Assembly (NCBI GenBank): GCA_023055355.1
Contig: JALJCS010000001.1
Span: 91,807,381-91,871,380 of the forward strand
Reading direction: 5' to 3'
Length of the DNA stretch: 64,000 nt
Source: Agelaius tricolor
Lineage: Eukaryota; Chordata; Aves; Passeriformes; Icteridae
This document shows positions 14,202 through 26,852 of the stretch, piece by piece (position 1 is the stretch's first letter; each line of letters begins with the position of its first letter). The position numbers and the translations under genes were made by a program. Below the pieces are notes generated by a model that did not search any database, was not told the origin of the DNA, and saw nothing but the letters and a program-made list of their open reading frames with translations.

Positions 14202-14227
14202 TTTTTTTTTTTTTTTTTTTTTTTTTT
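14202..14227. repeat. Poly-T run (26 nt)
   Basis: An uninterrupted run of 26 T. It could be the reverse-complemented A-tail of an old retroposed sequence, but I see no recognisable retrocopy on the 5' side (higher coordinates on the minus strand). I treat it as a simple repeat. Confidence 0.9.
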
Positions 14228-16314
14228 CTCTAATGAAATGAAGAACCATTGAAATCTACAGTTTTCCAGAGGAGATGTGACAAAACAGATTTTAAAGTGC
14301 ATCATTGCTGTTCTCTGAGTATTTTATTTCAGCAAAGAAGGAAACACCAGCTGGTCCTATTGTTTGACATCTAGACTATTTTCAAAATTAAAATTTGATA
14401 CAGGTGGTTTTTTTGTAAGGCAGTATTTTGAAGATACTGACATCTGTAAATAACTTGTGGCAACTGAGACAGTCTGGTTGAGGGTAAAGCTGGCACTTCC
14501 TACTCCTTTTGACTGTCCACAGAACTGCATTCCTATAGAGAAAACATCCCTTACTTCTGAAAAGTCCTGGGAAGAAAAGACACAAAAGTGGCTTTATCCA
14601 ATTTCTTAGTTTAGCTCTACAGAGTTAGTCCTTTTGTTTTATTTGTTTAACTGGATTCTGTAAGTATTCAGTACAGCAGCTTGCCAGAGATAAAAATTCA
14701 TGTCATTCTGATGCCTCAGTGGGATACCATCTCTCCTCAAAGACTGCTGTTGGAATTTTTATTTTTGCAAATAATAGGACCCCAGAAAAATAAGACGTGC
14801 TCTACTGTACATGCTGTGTATGTAATCCAGAAAGTCCTACAGAGGCACAAGTTTATCATTTTAGTGCCTGAATGGAAAGTTCTACTCGTTTCAGGTAAAA
14901 CTGAATGGAATTCATCTTCTCCTCAAACCAGAAAATGTCAAAATAGAAAGTTTGACCTTTGCCAAATGATTTCTTTTCAGCACCTAGAAATCAAAGCTGA
15001 CCTCACATTTCTAGAGTAGTTTCTAGAGATCTGAAATGGTACCATTTGATGACTACTGTGAATCCTGTCCAGCTGCAGAGGAGCTGCAGCTGCTCCATGG
15101 CAAGGCACAGGCGATGGGCAGGGGAGGATGTGTCCCTGCCTCAGCACCAGGCACAAGACAGCAGCCTGGCTGCCAGCATCACCACCTGCAGTGCCACACA
15201 GCTGTGTCCCAGCCCCAGGTGGGCTGGAGCCAGGGTGCACCTCCTCCTCCCAGCCAGCACCCCCCTGCACTGGCTGGGCATGGGGAGCTCGGTTCACTTT
15301 CTGCCATAAGGGAGGCAGGAGGCTGCAGCAAGTCCCTGCTTTGGGAAGGGGCCACAGGTCAGGTCCTACAGCTGCTGTAAATAGTTGCAGCACTATTTAA
15401 TTCAATGCAGCCTTTATTTACATCAGCTGATCTGGCCCCACTTCTCCTGTTTTCCTGCGCTTGTTTCCTTTAAGATATATATTTTATAGCCTTGTAAAAC
15501 ACCACTGTATATTCCTGTATAAACTAGTAAAGACATAAGCACAATGTGATTCTGTGGTTGTTATTACAGCAGTGCCTGGAAAGGGACCCCAGTGTGCCAG
15601 GCTCTGTGTGGCTCTCTGAGTGACAGGGAGTTCATGTCCAAAATAGGCAGGGCAAGCAGCAGGGGGAGGGAGGAGGGAATGGAGCAAGAGAGGTTGGCCC
15701 AGCCAGGAGAGGAGAGGCAAGGCAGCAGGAGCCAGAGGCCAAAAGGAATGAAGCTGTGATGAAGAGCCGTGAGCAGGAGGGGGAGATGGGCTTTGGAGCA
15801 AACAGCAATGAATGGCTGAATATGGCCAGCAAAAACTGTGCAAAATACTCTGGCATCTGACCCAGCTGCTCCTGCAGCTGTTCTGCCTCTGCTTGCCTTT
15901 GCCAGGCTTCTTCCTGAGCCCAAGGCAGGGGGTGGTGGGAATGGGGTAGAATATGGTGAGAGGAACATGGCAAGAGTACACACAGAGTTAAAAGGGACAT
16001 TTCCCTGAAAAATCTCAGGGTCCAGCCACTGAAGGGAGGAAGATGGCTCTTTAAAGCCACAAATTCCCTCCTTCTCCATCTCTGCCACCTTTTAATGCTG
16101 CTTGGGGCTCCCCAGCTCCCTAAGCAAGGTACTAGAAATAAATCCTGGCAAAGGTACTGGTTCCTGTGGGCAGTTTGACTCATCTGGCCTCCTGAGGGAA
16201 ACCTTCCATCTAAGGAAGAAGAAAATGAGAATAAGCAGCAAAACCATCAATCTGCCTCGGTGTCCCCCGAGTATTCAGAAAAAAGGACTTGCTTCAGCTG
16301 GGCAAGCTGGGCAG

Positions 16315-16336
16315 GATATGCAAAAGATATGCAAAA
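16315..16336. repeat. Perfect 11-bp tandem duplication
   Basis: The unit GATATGCAAAA occurs twice in tandem without mismatch (16315-16325 and 16326-16336), next to purine-rich sequence. It is probably replication slippage. Each copy contains ATGCAAA, which is similar to an octamer-factor site, but that is only a motif resemblance. Confidence 0.8.
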
Positions 16337-19165
16337 GAGGAAGAGGTGAATTTTTTTTACCATGTTATGACTGGGGGGCAGTCGTGGACATCACATCAGC
16401 CTCCCAGCCCTAGGAATGCCCAAAGAGAAGAATGCCTGGTGGGTTCTCCACAAAAACACCTGCTCACAGTCTGGCATAGCTGAGTTTTCTGTGCCCTCTC
16501 TGGAGGAGAGGACTATCATTTCAAAATACTATGGCAAAGGATGAAGAGTACAGGCCCTGTTCTGTGGGCAGCAATGTTCACCAGGTTTGTTTTCTCAGAT
16601 TATCTGAATTCCAGGCTACACCTGGAGCACAGAGTTTCACCCCTATATGCAGCCAAAACACAGCTGTGTCCAGTCCTAGGACACATCCTCCAGAAGAGAG
16701 GGAAAAGAGAGGAAAGGTGCTGCAGCAAGACCAACTCAATAAGATCACAAATGACAGATGTGAAGGAATTTCTGAAATAACACATACTGAAAGCAGAGAA
16801 ATTATTTTGAAATAAAGATTGCTTATGAATAAGGGAAGGTTAAAGGCAGTGTCTGGAGAGAAAAAATACAAGATGAAAGTGAATAATGCAAATAAAAGGA
16901 AAACAAGAGAAGAAAATCAGTTCTCCTATAGAGAAGACTTCTAGTTGCTAGATGATAATCAGTGATTACTCCAAGTGCCGTGCCTAGAGTTGCAGGTTTG
17001 AATCTGGGAAAGGTCAGGAACAACAGGGAAGGGACAAATCACAGGACAGACAAGAGGAACTGTGGTATAAAGAGAAAACTTGTTTGTTTCTGTTGGCAAA
17101 ACACATTCAAGAGCCTCAGGGTGGGAGATTTCTACATGAACAAATACAGAATGTCGTGCTTCTGCTCTACTTGCTCTTGGAGCAATCCAAAAGCCCATCA
17201 GTTTTGGCCACATAGCAGCCATGGCATAGCACTGTACTGGCCTTGATGATACACACCCACTGAGCAGGACTTACTCTTTCAGGCTTTGGGCTACTGATGT
17301 GATTGCATGTCTTGAGAGGAGAACCGAGGTGGTGCCTGAACACATTGCAAACACATCTGCCCAGGCCTGGCCATGTCAGTGTGCTGAGAGAGTGGATGTA
17401 AAAACATACTGCAGCATCTGCTGTTGACTTTAAAGAAATGCCTGTTTCTTCTTTGTTCAGATATATTTCACTGCTGGCTTGCATAATAAAGGGCAAGGAG
17501 AGATTTTATTTGTTCTATCAGAAAAATACTGGTTTGTCTAACTCTTTGTTTCAAGAAGCAGCAGCTCTGAGAAGGTTTGATGATGAGAAGATTCTCCGGT
17601 CTACAAGGGAATTTCTGATCAAAACACATCAAATTCATCAATTTCTGGGGCTGGTGGAATGCAGGAGGCTCATTCCAACCCAGCAACTGCCTTTTCTGGA
17701 CTCCTTCAGTTTGGAGTTGGCTTGATGTGCATAAACATGCATTCCTTGGCATAGAAACCTTCATCCTGTCTTCCGGCACCCTTCAGGAGTCAGCCTGCAT
17801 GCTCTCTGCCAGACTTTCCCTTACAGCCTCTCCTCCTGGCAACAGAGGAAAAGCAGAGTCAGGGGACCGAGCAAAAGCAGAGCAAAGGCGTGTGAGTGGT
17901 GGGGCCATCACTCCTCATTACAGGGCCTGATGTGCTCACTTGATGTGAGTCCTCCCTGAGACTCTGTGCAACAGCAGTGCTTGAAAGGACTCTTACTTCA
18001 TTATTCCCATTTCAGTCTTTGATCATTTTAACCATTTTGTTTATTCCAGGCAGCTTTCTGTCTCATTTATGCTGCATGCTTTCGGGCTAAGTGTACAAGG
18101 TCACAACAGGACAAAAACCAAGGCAATGAGAAGAGGATGATGTGCATGGAAAAGGATGATTTCAATTTATACCTCCTTCAGCTGGGTGTAGCTTTTGTAA
18201 CTTTTCAGGGTGGGAACAAGAGATGTAGAATCAAAGACAGGTGGTTACATTTAGTGCAAGTAATTTACTAGCCTCCTGAATTTTCCTCTTTTTCCCCCTG
18301 GCACCTCAAGCATATTCCACCAGGGACTCCTATATGCTGTCAATCATCTGAAGAATTTATTTGAATAAACATCTTATGTCAACCTGAGATCCAAAAGGAA
18401 AGGATCCCAGCTCAGGAGAATAAAGTGCAAAAAGTATATAGAGGAGCTTTCAACAGTAGTAAAAATCAACTCTCTTGAACAAAATTGTAAGGCTCCAATA
18501 ATAGACCTTGATGACAAGCGGAATTAAATAAAACATGAGTGATGAAACCCTGTAATGTTTATGGTGAGGTAGTCCAGACAGATGATTATTAACTGTTACC
18601 AAAACAGTGTCTTGGCAGTAGATGTGCAGTAACCAGGATGGAGACTGGTAGCTAGTTTAAATTGCTGGTAAAGATCTGTTATAAGTTTCAAAGAATCCTT
18701 TTAACACAATGGAATAATAGCATGAAGTCAGTAATTACGTGTGTGGGTGAATAATGCCTGACATCATATTCAGAGGAGGGAAAGGAGTCATTTCCCATTT
18801 CATTCTGACTTGCTATCATATCTATTTCACAACAAATACCTAAGGAGTTGTGTTGGGTCTCATGTCACTTTTAGCTAAGCAGCCATGAACATACCATGTC
18901 ACACCCTGCTTGGAATAGGAAAAAAAATAAGGGAAAAAAAATTATGTTTTTTTGCTTTCTGACACACCTGGAAATAAAACATCAGTGATCCCTAGAAGTA
19001 ATTCACTGAGTGATTCCAGCCTGACTGAGATGCCCAAATCCAGCCTGTCCTTTGGCCAGGAGCAGTGACGCCTGTCAGGCTCAGGGCTAAGTGCTGAGGA
19101 AGCCTTTGGGGACCGGGAACACCTACATCTTAGCTCAGCAGGCACCATCCATAAAAGGCTCCATC

Positions 19166-19222
19166 TGCGCAAACGAACTGTTTCTGACCCATCGCAGATC
19201 CCGCGCACCGTCACCGCACGCT
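19166..19222. other. Small CpG cluster
   Basis: About eight CpG dinucleotides lie in under 60 bases, within otherwise CpG-poor DNA. This resembles the patch at 7.1 kb. There is no associated gene start that I can support. Confidence 0.3.
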
Positions 19223-19681
19223 GCAGGGAACTGCTGTTTATGTCCCTTATTGACAGGCTGCTCTTGTGAAGGCTTGGGAGCCCTCAGGGAGATGAACAGA
19301 AACTTCCAGGACTTGTCACCCCGCTAGAAAACAGTGCTTGTCTCACATGTGTGCTGCACTATGCCTTAAGTACCCCTTAGCCTTTGTAATGTTCAGAGCC
19401 TGTGGTCTGCAGCTCCAAAACCTTCTCCCGAAGCTGATGAGGCAGTGTTTTCCAGACTCTCTTTGGCTGTACTCTTCCTTAATTGTTTTTATGCTGTTGT
19501 TTTTCTGCTGTTATTTTCAGGGGTCTGCACCTGCAAATCCTGGCAGTGCTGTCAGGACAGGGCCTCATGGGAAGCAGCTCCCACTGCTGTGGGATTTGAC
19601 CTCCTCTTCCCCTCCTTCTTTGTCTCTTGGTTTGTATATTTCAGTTTATATTACAAAAACCCAAATATAGTCCACAGCAAA

Positions 19682-19736
19682 GTTAATAATAACAATAAAA
19701 GTAATAATAAATAATAATATACAATAATAATAAATA
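19682..19736. repeat. AAT-rich imperfect microsatellite
   Basis: An imperfect run of AAT/ATA triplets with occasional C or G interruptions. It contains chance AATAAA matches, so a polyadenylation signal here means little. Confidence 0.8.
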
Positions 19737-21436
19737 TTCAGTAAATTTTATCCACTAGTGTCTGTACACACCACAACTTAACAACCAGTCAATGTGAAAA
19801 CGTTGCAGCTAATTAGCATGATTCAATCAACACAAACAGTGCTCTTCTTTACAAAACAGTAATGTAAGTCCATGCAGCCAAATTGCAGCTTTATCCCAAA
19901 CTCTTAATCTCATTCTGAGACTTCCCACCAACGAGCCCAAGTGACATGTATAGTACCAAATTAACTGAAGTTTGCTTGCTCAAAAACACAAACATCTGTC
20001 ACCAAGATATTTTTTAGTACATCACCCTGACATCAATCCTGAAGTAAAATACATATAGCAAGGGTTGTAAACCTAGATAACTCTTGTTAGATCCAGTGCA
20101 TGCTTCACATTTCAGCTCAAAATCCAAGCATGTCATACAAGATAGTACAGCTGTCTTCAGCAAAGATCAGCAAGCTCTGTCTGTTTTCAATACACAGATG
20201 CATGGCCCTATCCTGTTAGTCCCATACTTGGACAGACAATTTCTCCAAAAGCCATTAAACAGCCTCATGTTGGCCTACACCCCATGTCTAATTCTAGTTC
20301 TTGCTGCAGACCCAGTTGTGGGCATTTCTCCTGGATTACAAGGGTTTATTGATTGGATTTTAACATTGCAGCTGAAAAGAACCATATAGCTGAGAGCAAT
20401 TTTGAGTGTGAGAGCCACTGGTACTCCACAGACACAACACAGCTGGAGATAGGACAAGGCTTCAAGACATGTGTAGGTTTGGTGTTAGAGTCAAATTTTC
20501 ACTTGCAATTAATTGAGCCAGGAGTTGGAGTTGTTGCTGAATCAAGGTGGTACTTATAAGATAGATTTGGGGGATATTACTATCAGGCTCCATCTTCTGT
20601 ATTCAGATGGAGTCTGACATTCCTTACCGGCCTGTTCTTGGGTATGGATTTGGAGTTGAGTTTCATTTGTTCAGGAGATCAGGGTTTGACTGGTATTGGA
20701 CGTTAGTCCTAAATTACTGTTCAATCCAGAAATAACTACTAAGCTGTTTTAATAACTTCAACAAAAAGTGCCAGGGAGCCCATGGTTATTTTGGTGTCTG
20801 TCAGGGTTTCCTGAATGAATTTTAGAATTAAAATTTGTTCTAAGATTTAAAATATTTTTTTCAGTTAAAATTCTACCTCGTGCCCATGACTTAGTTTTTT
20901 AGATATTGGTTTGCATTCCTCACATTCAATTCCTTTCCCATTCCAGCAACCCAGCTGGCTTAGATAACTGGCAAACTTTCACACCACCCTGTGCAAACAG
21001 TTCTGCTTTTACACACAGGGTGCAAAATCAGAGTCTGAGCCCACAGTCACCCACAGACTGCTCCTGCATTCACCTGTGTCCTTCAAACTGGAGCTGGGCT
21101 TTCTGCTGCTGAGAATGAGGTGGGTGGTGTTTTTGTGCCAGCGTTTGGGCTCACACAAGATGCACTTGGACCTGCATTTTACTGGAAAACATGTACTGGT
21201 TTTAATATCATTTTTGTGTAGATGGGGTAGATAGGTTCTTGGTGTAGAAAATGAGACAACCTCTCCAGATCTCCAGCACTAACTGTGACTGTGGGTTGCT
21301 GTAGACCATAGCAGAGATCCTCTGACCCTCACCTCTGTGGCACTGTGGCACGTGTGCTGCTATCAAGACCATGCTGTCATCAAACCAAGTCTCTGCCTCC
21401 TGTCTTGCTTGTGCAGAGATGTGGAAACATCTGGAT

Positions 21437-21908
21437 TGTTGTGGCTCATCCCCAACCAGCAGACAAGTCCCACACAGCCACTCGCTCTCCCACCAGTGAG
21501 ACTGATGAGAGAATCAGAAAGGGAAAAGCCAGAGAACCTGTGGGCTGAGATAAAGACAGTTTAATAGAGAAAGCAAAAGCTGCACACACAAGCAAGCAAA
21601 GCAAAACTAATGATTAATCCACTGCTTTCCCCCTTTTTGTGCTGAGCATGATGTTCCATGGTCTGGAATATCCTTTTGGTCAGTTTGGGTCACCTGTCCC
21701 GGCCGTGTCTCCTCTCAGCCTCCCAAGCACCCCCAGGCCCCTCCCTGGCCTGGCAGAACAAAAATAAGGAAAGACCTTGGCTCTGTGTAAGCCCTGCTAA
21801 CAAAATCATCTCTATATTATCAACCCTGTATTCAGCACAAATCCAAAATGCAGCCCCGTACCCGCCACTGTGAACAAAATTAACTCTACCCCAGCTAAAA
21901 CCAGCAGA
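21437..21908 (-). mobile_element. Solo LTR of an avian endogenous retrovirus, minus orientation
   Basis: The block matches the layout of an LTR family I recognise from many bird genomes, probably ERVL-like. On the plus strand the order is: a CCCCAACCAGCAG terminus, CACACAGCCACTCGCTC, a purine-rich AGAATC..AAAG block, GATAAAGACAGTTTAATAG, GCTGAGCATGA, GGAATATCC followed by TTTGGTCAGTTTGGGTC, CCTTGGCTCTGTGTAAG, ATTATCAACCCTG, and AAAATTAACTCTACCCC near the other end. Read on the minus strand it begins close to TG and ends in CA, as LTRs do. The TTTAAT at 21560-21565 is an ATTAAA polyadenylation signal in LTR sense. Relative to the family as I recall it, a segment including the TATA region is missing between about 21625 and 21640. 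I see no viral coding sequence on either side, so this is a solo LTR left by recombination. No clear target-site duplication is visible. Confidence 0.85.
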
Positions 21909-24900
21909 TGCAAGCACTAACCTTCTACTCTTGGGCAAGCTGAGATGGATCACACTGCCCTTGGCTGACTCTCTAAGCATGGGTGGATCCATCTCAGTAT
22001 TCCATTTCAGTAGCACAGTGAAATGAGCATGCTTCATTTTTCCTGCTTCTCAAGGTATCTCCAAAATAACTTACCAGCCTACCACCTTATCACCTGACTG
22101 CTGAAAAGCTGTAGTCCACTTCTGATCCTGTACTCCAAAGTATTTGAATAGCACAGAAAGACTTCCCCAGCACGGTGTTAAGTACAGGCCAAATTCACAT
22201 CAAATTGATCACTGCATGACAACAGCACTGTCACATGCACATAGCTTTCATTAAGTGGTAGGAAGAACTACTTAATTTGCAATATATATTTTCTTGTTGC
22301 TACCAGAGACCCCGAGTTACGTTCTTTTGCATGTACAGTCTGTGTTGCCAGAAAGCTCCCAGCGGCCCCCTGGCCCACAGCTGCCTATCATTTATTCCAC
22401 ACACAAAGTATGAATTAGCATTCTACTCCAATGTTAAAGCTGTTCATCATTAAAATAATTTGGATGAATAAACAACACATTGGACAAACTTACGCCTTTA
22501 AAAGTTGTTAGGTACTGTAGGGTTGAATCTTCTCAATTCTGTTGTTTTTTCTGTGTATTGTTTTTTTCCTTTTTGATCTTTGCCGTAGGTCCTTTCTTTC
22601 CTTATTTAATACTCCTCCCCACTCTCAAAGGGCTCAGAGTTTTCCTTGCCCCAGAAAGCAAAGGACAATACATCAAATCCAGATCTCTTGGAAAAGAGCA
22701 TAATGCACAAACCACAGGAGCAATGGGTGTTCTGAGAGCATCTTTTCAGTGCTAACTTTGTCCCCCACTTTGATGCCATATACTCTCTTGAAACATGGGG
22801 AATCTCTGTTAAAGCTCTACCTTCTGGTTTTATCCCATGTACAAGGCAGATCCTGTATCCTTGTAAAAGTTAGCAGTACAGGATAATAGAAAAAGTATGG
22901 AGAAGCCTTTCAGTCTAGAGAAGAAATTAGAGTTGACAATCAACATGCCACCCACTTCCTATTAAAAGATAGTGGGTTTTTGCTAAAGCCCTGAGGATTA
23001 AATCCTAGCATTACCTTTTATATCAGCTTTAACAAACATCTCCCACAAATCACAAGCAGATCTTCAGATAAATTAGACTAATTCCTTGTGAAAATTGCAA
23101 ACACTGTCTCTCTCCAAGAAATTGTCACAGTGCAAGGAAGGCTGCACTGCGTTCTGTGCTCTCATATCCCCTTCATTTTTTCTCCCTGCTTGATGTAATC
23201 CTTGTCAGATTGTCAAAGAGCATTTGCACAGTCAGTACTGGAGATGAGTCAAAAGGCATTTTAACAAATTACTGAGCCTGGATGAAAGGACCATGGGTAG
23301 AACTGCCACGTTCCCATTGAAGACACAGTTCTCTCACTACCAAACTGCAGTACATTTTTGAGAGGGACCATCCTTCCCCTGCTGCTAGGCACCCAAAGGT
23401 TTACCAGCATATGGACCAGAGCCTTTTCTTTGCTTTAAGATATTTGGCTGCCACAATTCACGTCCACACAGATACTCTTGTATCCTCCAAAAGTTGGCAG
23501 GACTGTGGAAGTAGTCTCTGGCCCTGTGAGAAGGGCCCTTTGAGCAGGGCTTGGCACTGCCTGGAAGAAGGTGGATTGACATCAGCCCCAGCCTGGAGGA
23601 CAGAGCCTGCCAGCAGCTATGCAGGCTGGACAATCCCATGCCAGTGCTCAAGGCCGTGTTTGATTTTTAGTTACAAACAGTAAAAAGACTAAAAGTGTAA
23701 CCCCTTAACCACTGGTGAGGATGCTCAAACAGGGCTGGAAAATCTGCACCATCCTAGTTTTTAAGGAGACAAAAGCCACCCCAGCCACACTGGCTAGAGA
23801 CTGCCCTGAGGAGGAAAACTTCCTGCTCCTTCCTAACTTAACCCAAAAGCCCTTATAAAGAAGCCCTGAAGTGTCAGAGTTTCCAGCACTGTCAATATAG
23901 GCAGAAAGGAGACCCATTTTGGCATAATGAATTGCTTCTTGGGAGCCTTCAAAAGCATCCATCTGTACTGACCATAGGGAGAGGGCTGAGGAGCAGAAAT
24001 TACCTTTGCAGAGCTGGAAGTGAAGTAGCTACTGCTGAATACATGGAGCTCCACATCACTGTTTCCCAAAACCAGGCTGCATTGGCAGGCTGATGCCTGA
24101 TGCTATCTTACACTTGGCACCACACTCCAAAGCTCCTCTGCCTATAAAATACTTAGCAAAAGACTCCCAGGGGGGTGGTGGTATAAAATTGGAATGGAAG
24201 ATGGGAAGAATCATAAATAGGAAGGTGGGTCAGATGCCAAAGCATAGAGAGGCTGGTGACAAAATGACTGTTCCCATGTGTAAGCACAGCTCTCTGTAGC
24301 ACAGCAAAGTTCCAGCTTTGTTCAAATGGTGGAAAGTCTGAGAAGGGCATCAGCTGAGCCTTGAGAAATCTGGGACATGCTGTACTTGGTGAGCAGCACC
24401 TGGAAGCAATTGGGGATCACCCAGAGTGTAAAGGCAGGGCTGGCCTGAGATTGTGTCCCAATAGTGCAGCTCCACGATGCAAGTTCACTTTCTGAGTCCC
24501 CAAAGAAGCAGCTGCATTAACTTGCTCCAGCAGAGATGCTGCAGAAATGATACATAAAGGCATCTCACAGCAACATGTTCATTCCTTGCTTTGCCAGCTT
24601 CAAGGAGCACCATGATTTGAAGGGTCACTGGCTGTGAAACTGGAATCACACCTTTGGCCAAAAGAGAGGGTTATCAGGAAGGTGAGGCTGTTCTTCTCTT
24701 ATCTGCTGAATGGTCTCTAGCTGTTATGGAGGAATGATGAAAGAATTGTCCTGAGCTCAGGTGCAAGGATCATGATCCAAATCTTGCAGAGGCTGTCCAT
24801 GACTCGTGAGTTGGTTCTGGAGCAGGCACTTCTGCTCCACCTTACTGCAATTTGTCAACAGAAGTATGACTGTGTTTCTAGGAGCAGTTGTAGAAAGGGT

Positions 24901-25890
24901 TTAAACAAGAGGTAAAGAAATTTTAGGAACTACTAACTTCTAGTGTGGTTTTCATTTTCTTTCATTTTCTAATGCAGGCTTTTGCCAAAATACGCAAGCT
25001 GCTCCATCCAAAACAAGAGTTTGGCCCACATTTTCAGACTAGCAGATTGAGCAGTGGTAGGGACTTTAGAGGCTGTAAGAAACTTTGAAGCAGGGAGATG
25101 ACTGATTAATTGTTCAAAAATTGTCCATCTAAGTATATACTAATAACCTAAGTGTTCATACTCTTTCCAAATACACCTATTATAATTCTGACTAAAGGGC
25201 TATATACTCTTTTCTAGACAAAAAAGGCAATAATTTCCTGGGTTTTTTTCAGGAAAATATCTTGAAAGATGTTTCTGTTTCTCTTCTGTACCCTGCCCTT
25301 CTTTTCTTCTAGTGTACTAGTCATACTGTTTTTATAAAAGATTCTGTAAACAGCAACCTTAGATTTAATTCATACATATTACTAGGAAAAAAGGATGCAA
25401 CAGTAATAACCTATAGTAACAGGGACACCTGGAGTCCAGAAGGTCCCTGTTGTGTTGAGAAGAACAGGTATCATGGGCCAGCTTTCCCACCATGTGAGGA
25501 GTCTGTTCCACATAATTTTTCTTTGTTCAGATTTGTCTCAAAGTGGCCAGACTCTTGCTAACTGAGAAAATTGAACTGAAAAATCATTCTCAGCTCTCTC
25601 TTTAATACAGCAGCAACTGGATGTGGGGATATATGCACAAAGAAACCTTCCATTTATTCTTTTTGTTAAAAATTCCTTTTTAATCAAAGCCATGCTTTGG
25701 GGTATTTTGCTTATATGACTTGAGGTTTTTAACCCTTTGAAATATGTAAGAGTGGAAAAGAAGGAACATTTGAGTTTTTGTAACATTTCCCTTTCCATAT
25801 TTTCTTAGTTACATCACTGCTGTTTTTTTAAAGTGGTTTGCTCAGCAGATGATATTCTTTTTCAAAAGCTTGTGTTTGAAAAATCCAGTC

Positions 25891-25914
25891 TTTTTCTTTT
25901 TTTTTTTTTTTTCT
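25891..25914. repeat. T-rich run
   Basis: About 23 T with single C interruptions, the longest uninterrupted part being 16. It is low-complexity sequence with no linked retrocopy recognised. Confidence 0.85.
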
Positions 25915-26742
25915 TAAAATTCCCTTTTTCTTTCCCTAGTTTGCCTTAGCAGGGATAAAGGCTTTGCTGCAGGAACAAAACTCTCCATCACAGCCGTGCA
26001 AGTGAAAGGGGCCACATGAGTGAAATGGGCTGGAACCTGGAACATCCTTTTCATGCTGGTACAGTTAAAACTGGCCTCAAATGAAGGGCTTTTCATCACT
26101 TAAGCAGGCAAAGCAGATGGAATAAGCCCAGGAATCTCACCAACTTCTTAGTGGTGCCAGTTTCACTTAACTAGTCCTTTAAGTAGAACCACACATTAGC
26201 AACTTTGAATTTTCTTCCATTTCCTTGTCCTTACTTTGTGGCTGAGAACTTCTTGCCAGACCCACAAAGGTATTTAGGTGGCCATTTCCCATATAAGTGT
26301 CCAACTTGACAAAGTGAAATCAAAACCTTTTGAATCCCGATGAGCTGTATCCTTCCTTTCCTTTGTTATTGTGGACTGTATTTGGTTTTTATGGCATTTA
26401 TTTTTCAGAAGAGGATAAAACATTTTATCACTTATGAAAATGTGGTTACAATTTGTATGCAGCTCTATAGAATATTACTTGGAGGTGTAACTCTTGCCAT
26501 GCCATTTTCTGAATAGTCTATTTACTAAGTGTTAATGTGAGTCCCAGCAGGGTGCAGTTAGTAAACTTATGGGTGTTTAGAAGCTTTACACTAAAGGCTG
26601 TATTAAATGCTCGAGCCTGCAATTAGAAAACATGTAACTAATGCTCGCTCATACAAATTGTTTATATTGTCTGAAGTATTTGCATGCAGCTTTGAAATGA
26701 GGACAATTAGGCTGTTCCCTTTTCAGACCCTACACACAAGTG

Positions 26743-26852
26743 TCGATACACACATATGTACTTACACATGTATGTGTGTATATGTATGTATATATATATA
26801 TATATATATGCACACATAGACACATATATGTGCATCTATGTATGCATGTGTG
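26743..26852. repeat. Compound (TA)n/(TG)n/(CA)n alternating tract
   Basis: Alternating purine-pyrimidine DNA made of CACATATG-, TGTATG- and TATATA-type words. It has a pure TA core of about 22 bases at 26788-26809. It is a compound dinucleotide/tetranucleotide microsatellite, likely to be length-variable. Confidence 0.9.

Larger units (their letters stand above)
9561..21436. other. Unique non-coding DNA with GC-richer islands and simple runs
   Basis: No gene is supported. A GC-richer portion at about 13.4-16.1 kb holds overlapping open frames on both strands (up to 183 codons on the minus strand). These arise from low stop-codon density in GC-rich DNA and show no domain. Small features inside are listed separately: a C-run, a T-run, an 11-bp duplication, an AAT-rich stretch and a CpG cluster. 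A T-rich low-complexity stretch also lies at about 9889-9930. Confidence 0.6.

Noticed and set aside
15484..16183. Overlapping minus-strand frames of 165-183 codons
   Set aside because: Three mutually overlapping frames in GC-rich DNA, where stops are rare. None looks like a protein.
16985..17012. tRNA B-box-like sequence GGTTTGAATCT
   Set aside because: No convincing A box at the right distance and no cloverleaf, so neither a tRNA gene nor a SINE is called.
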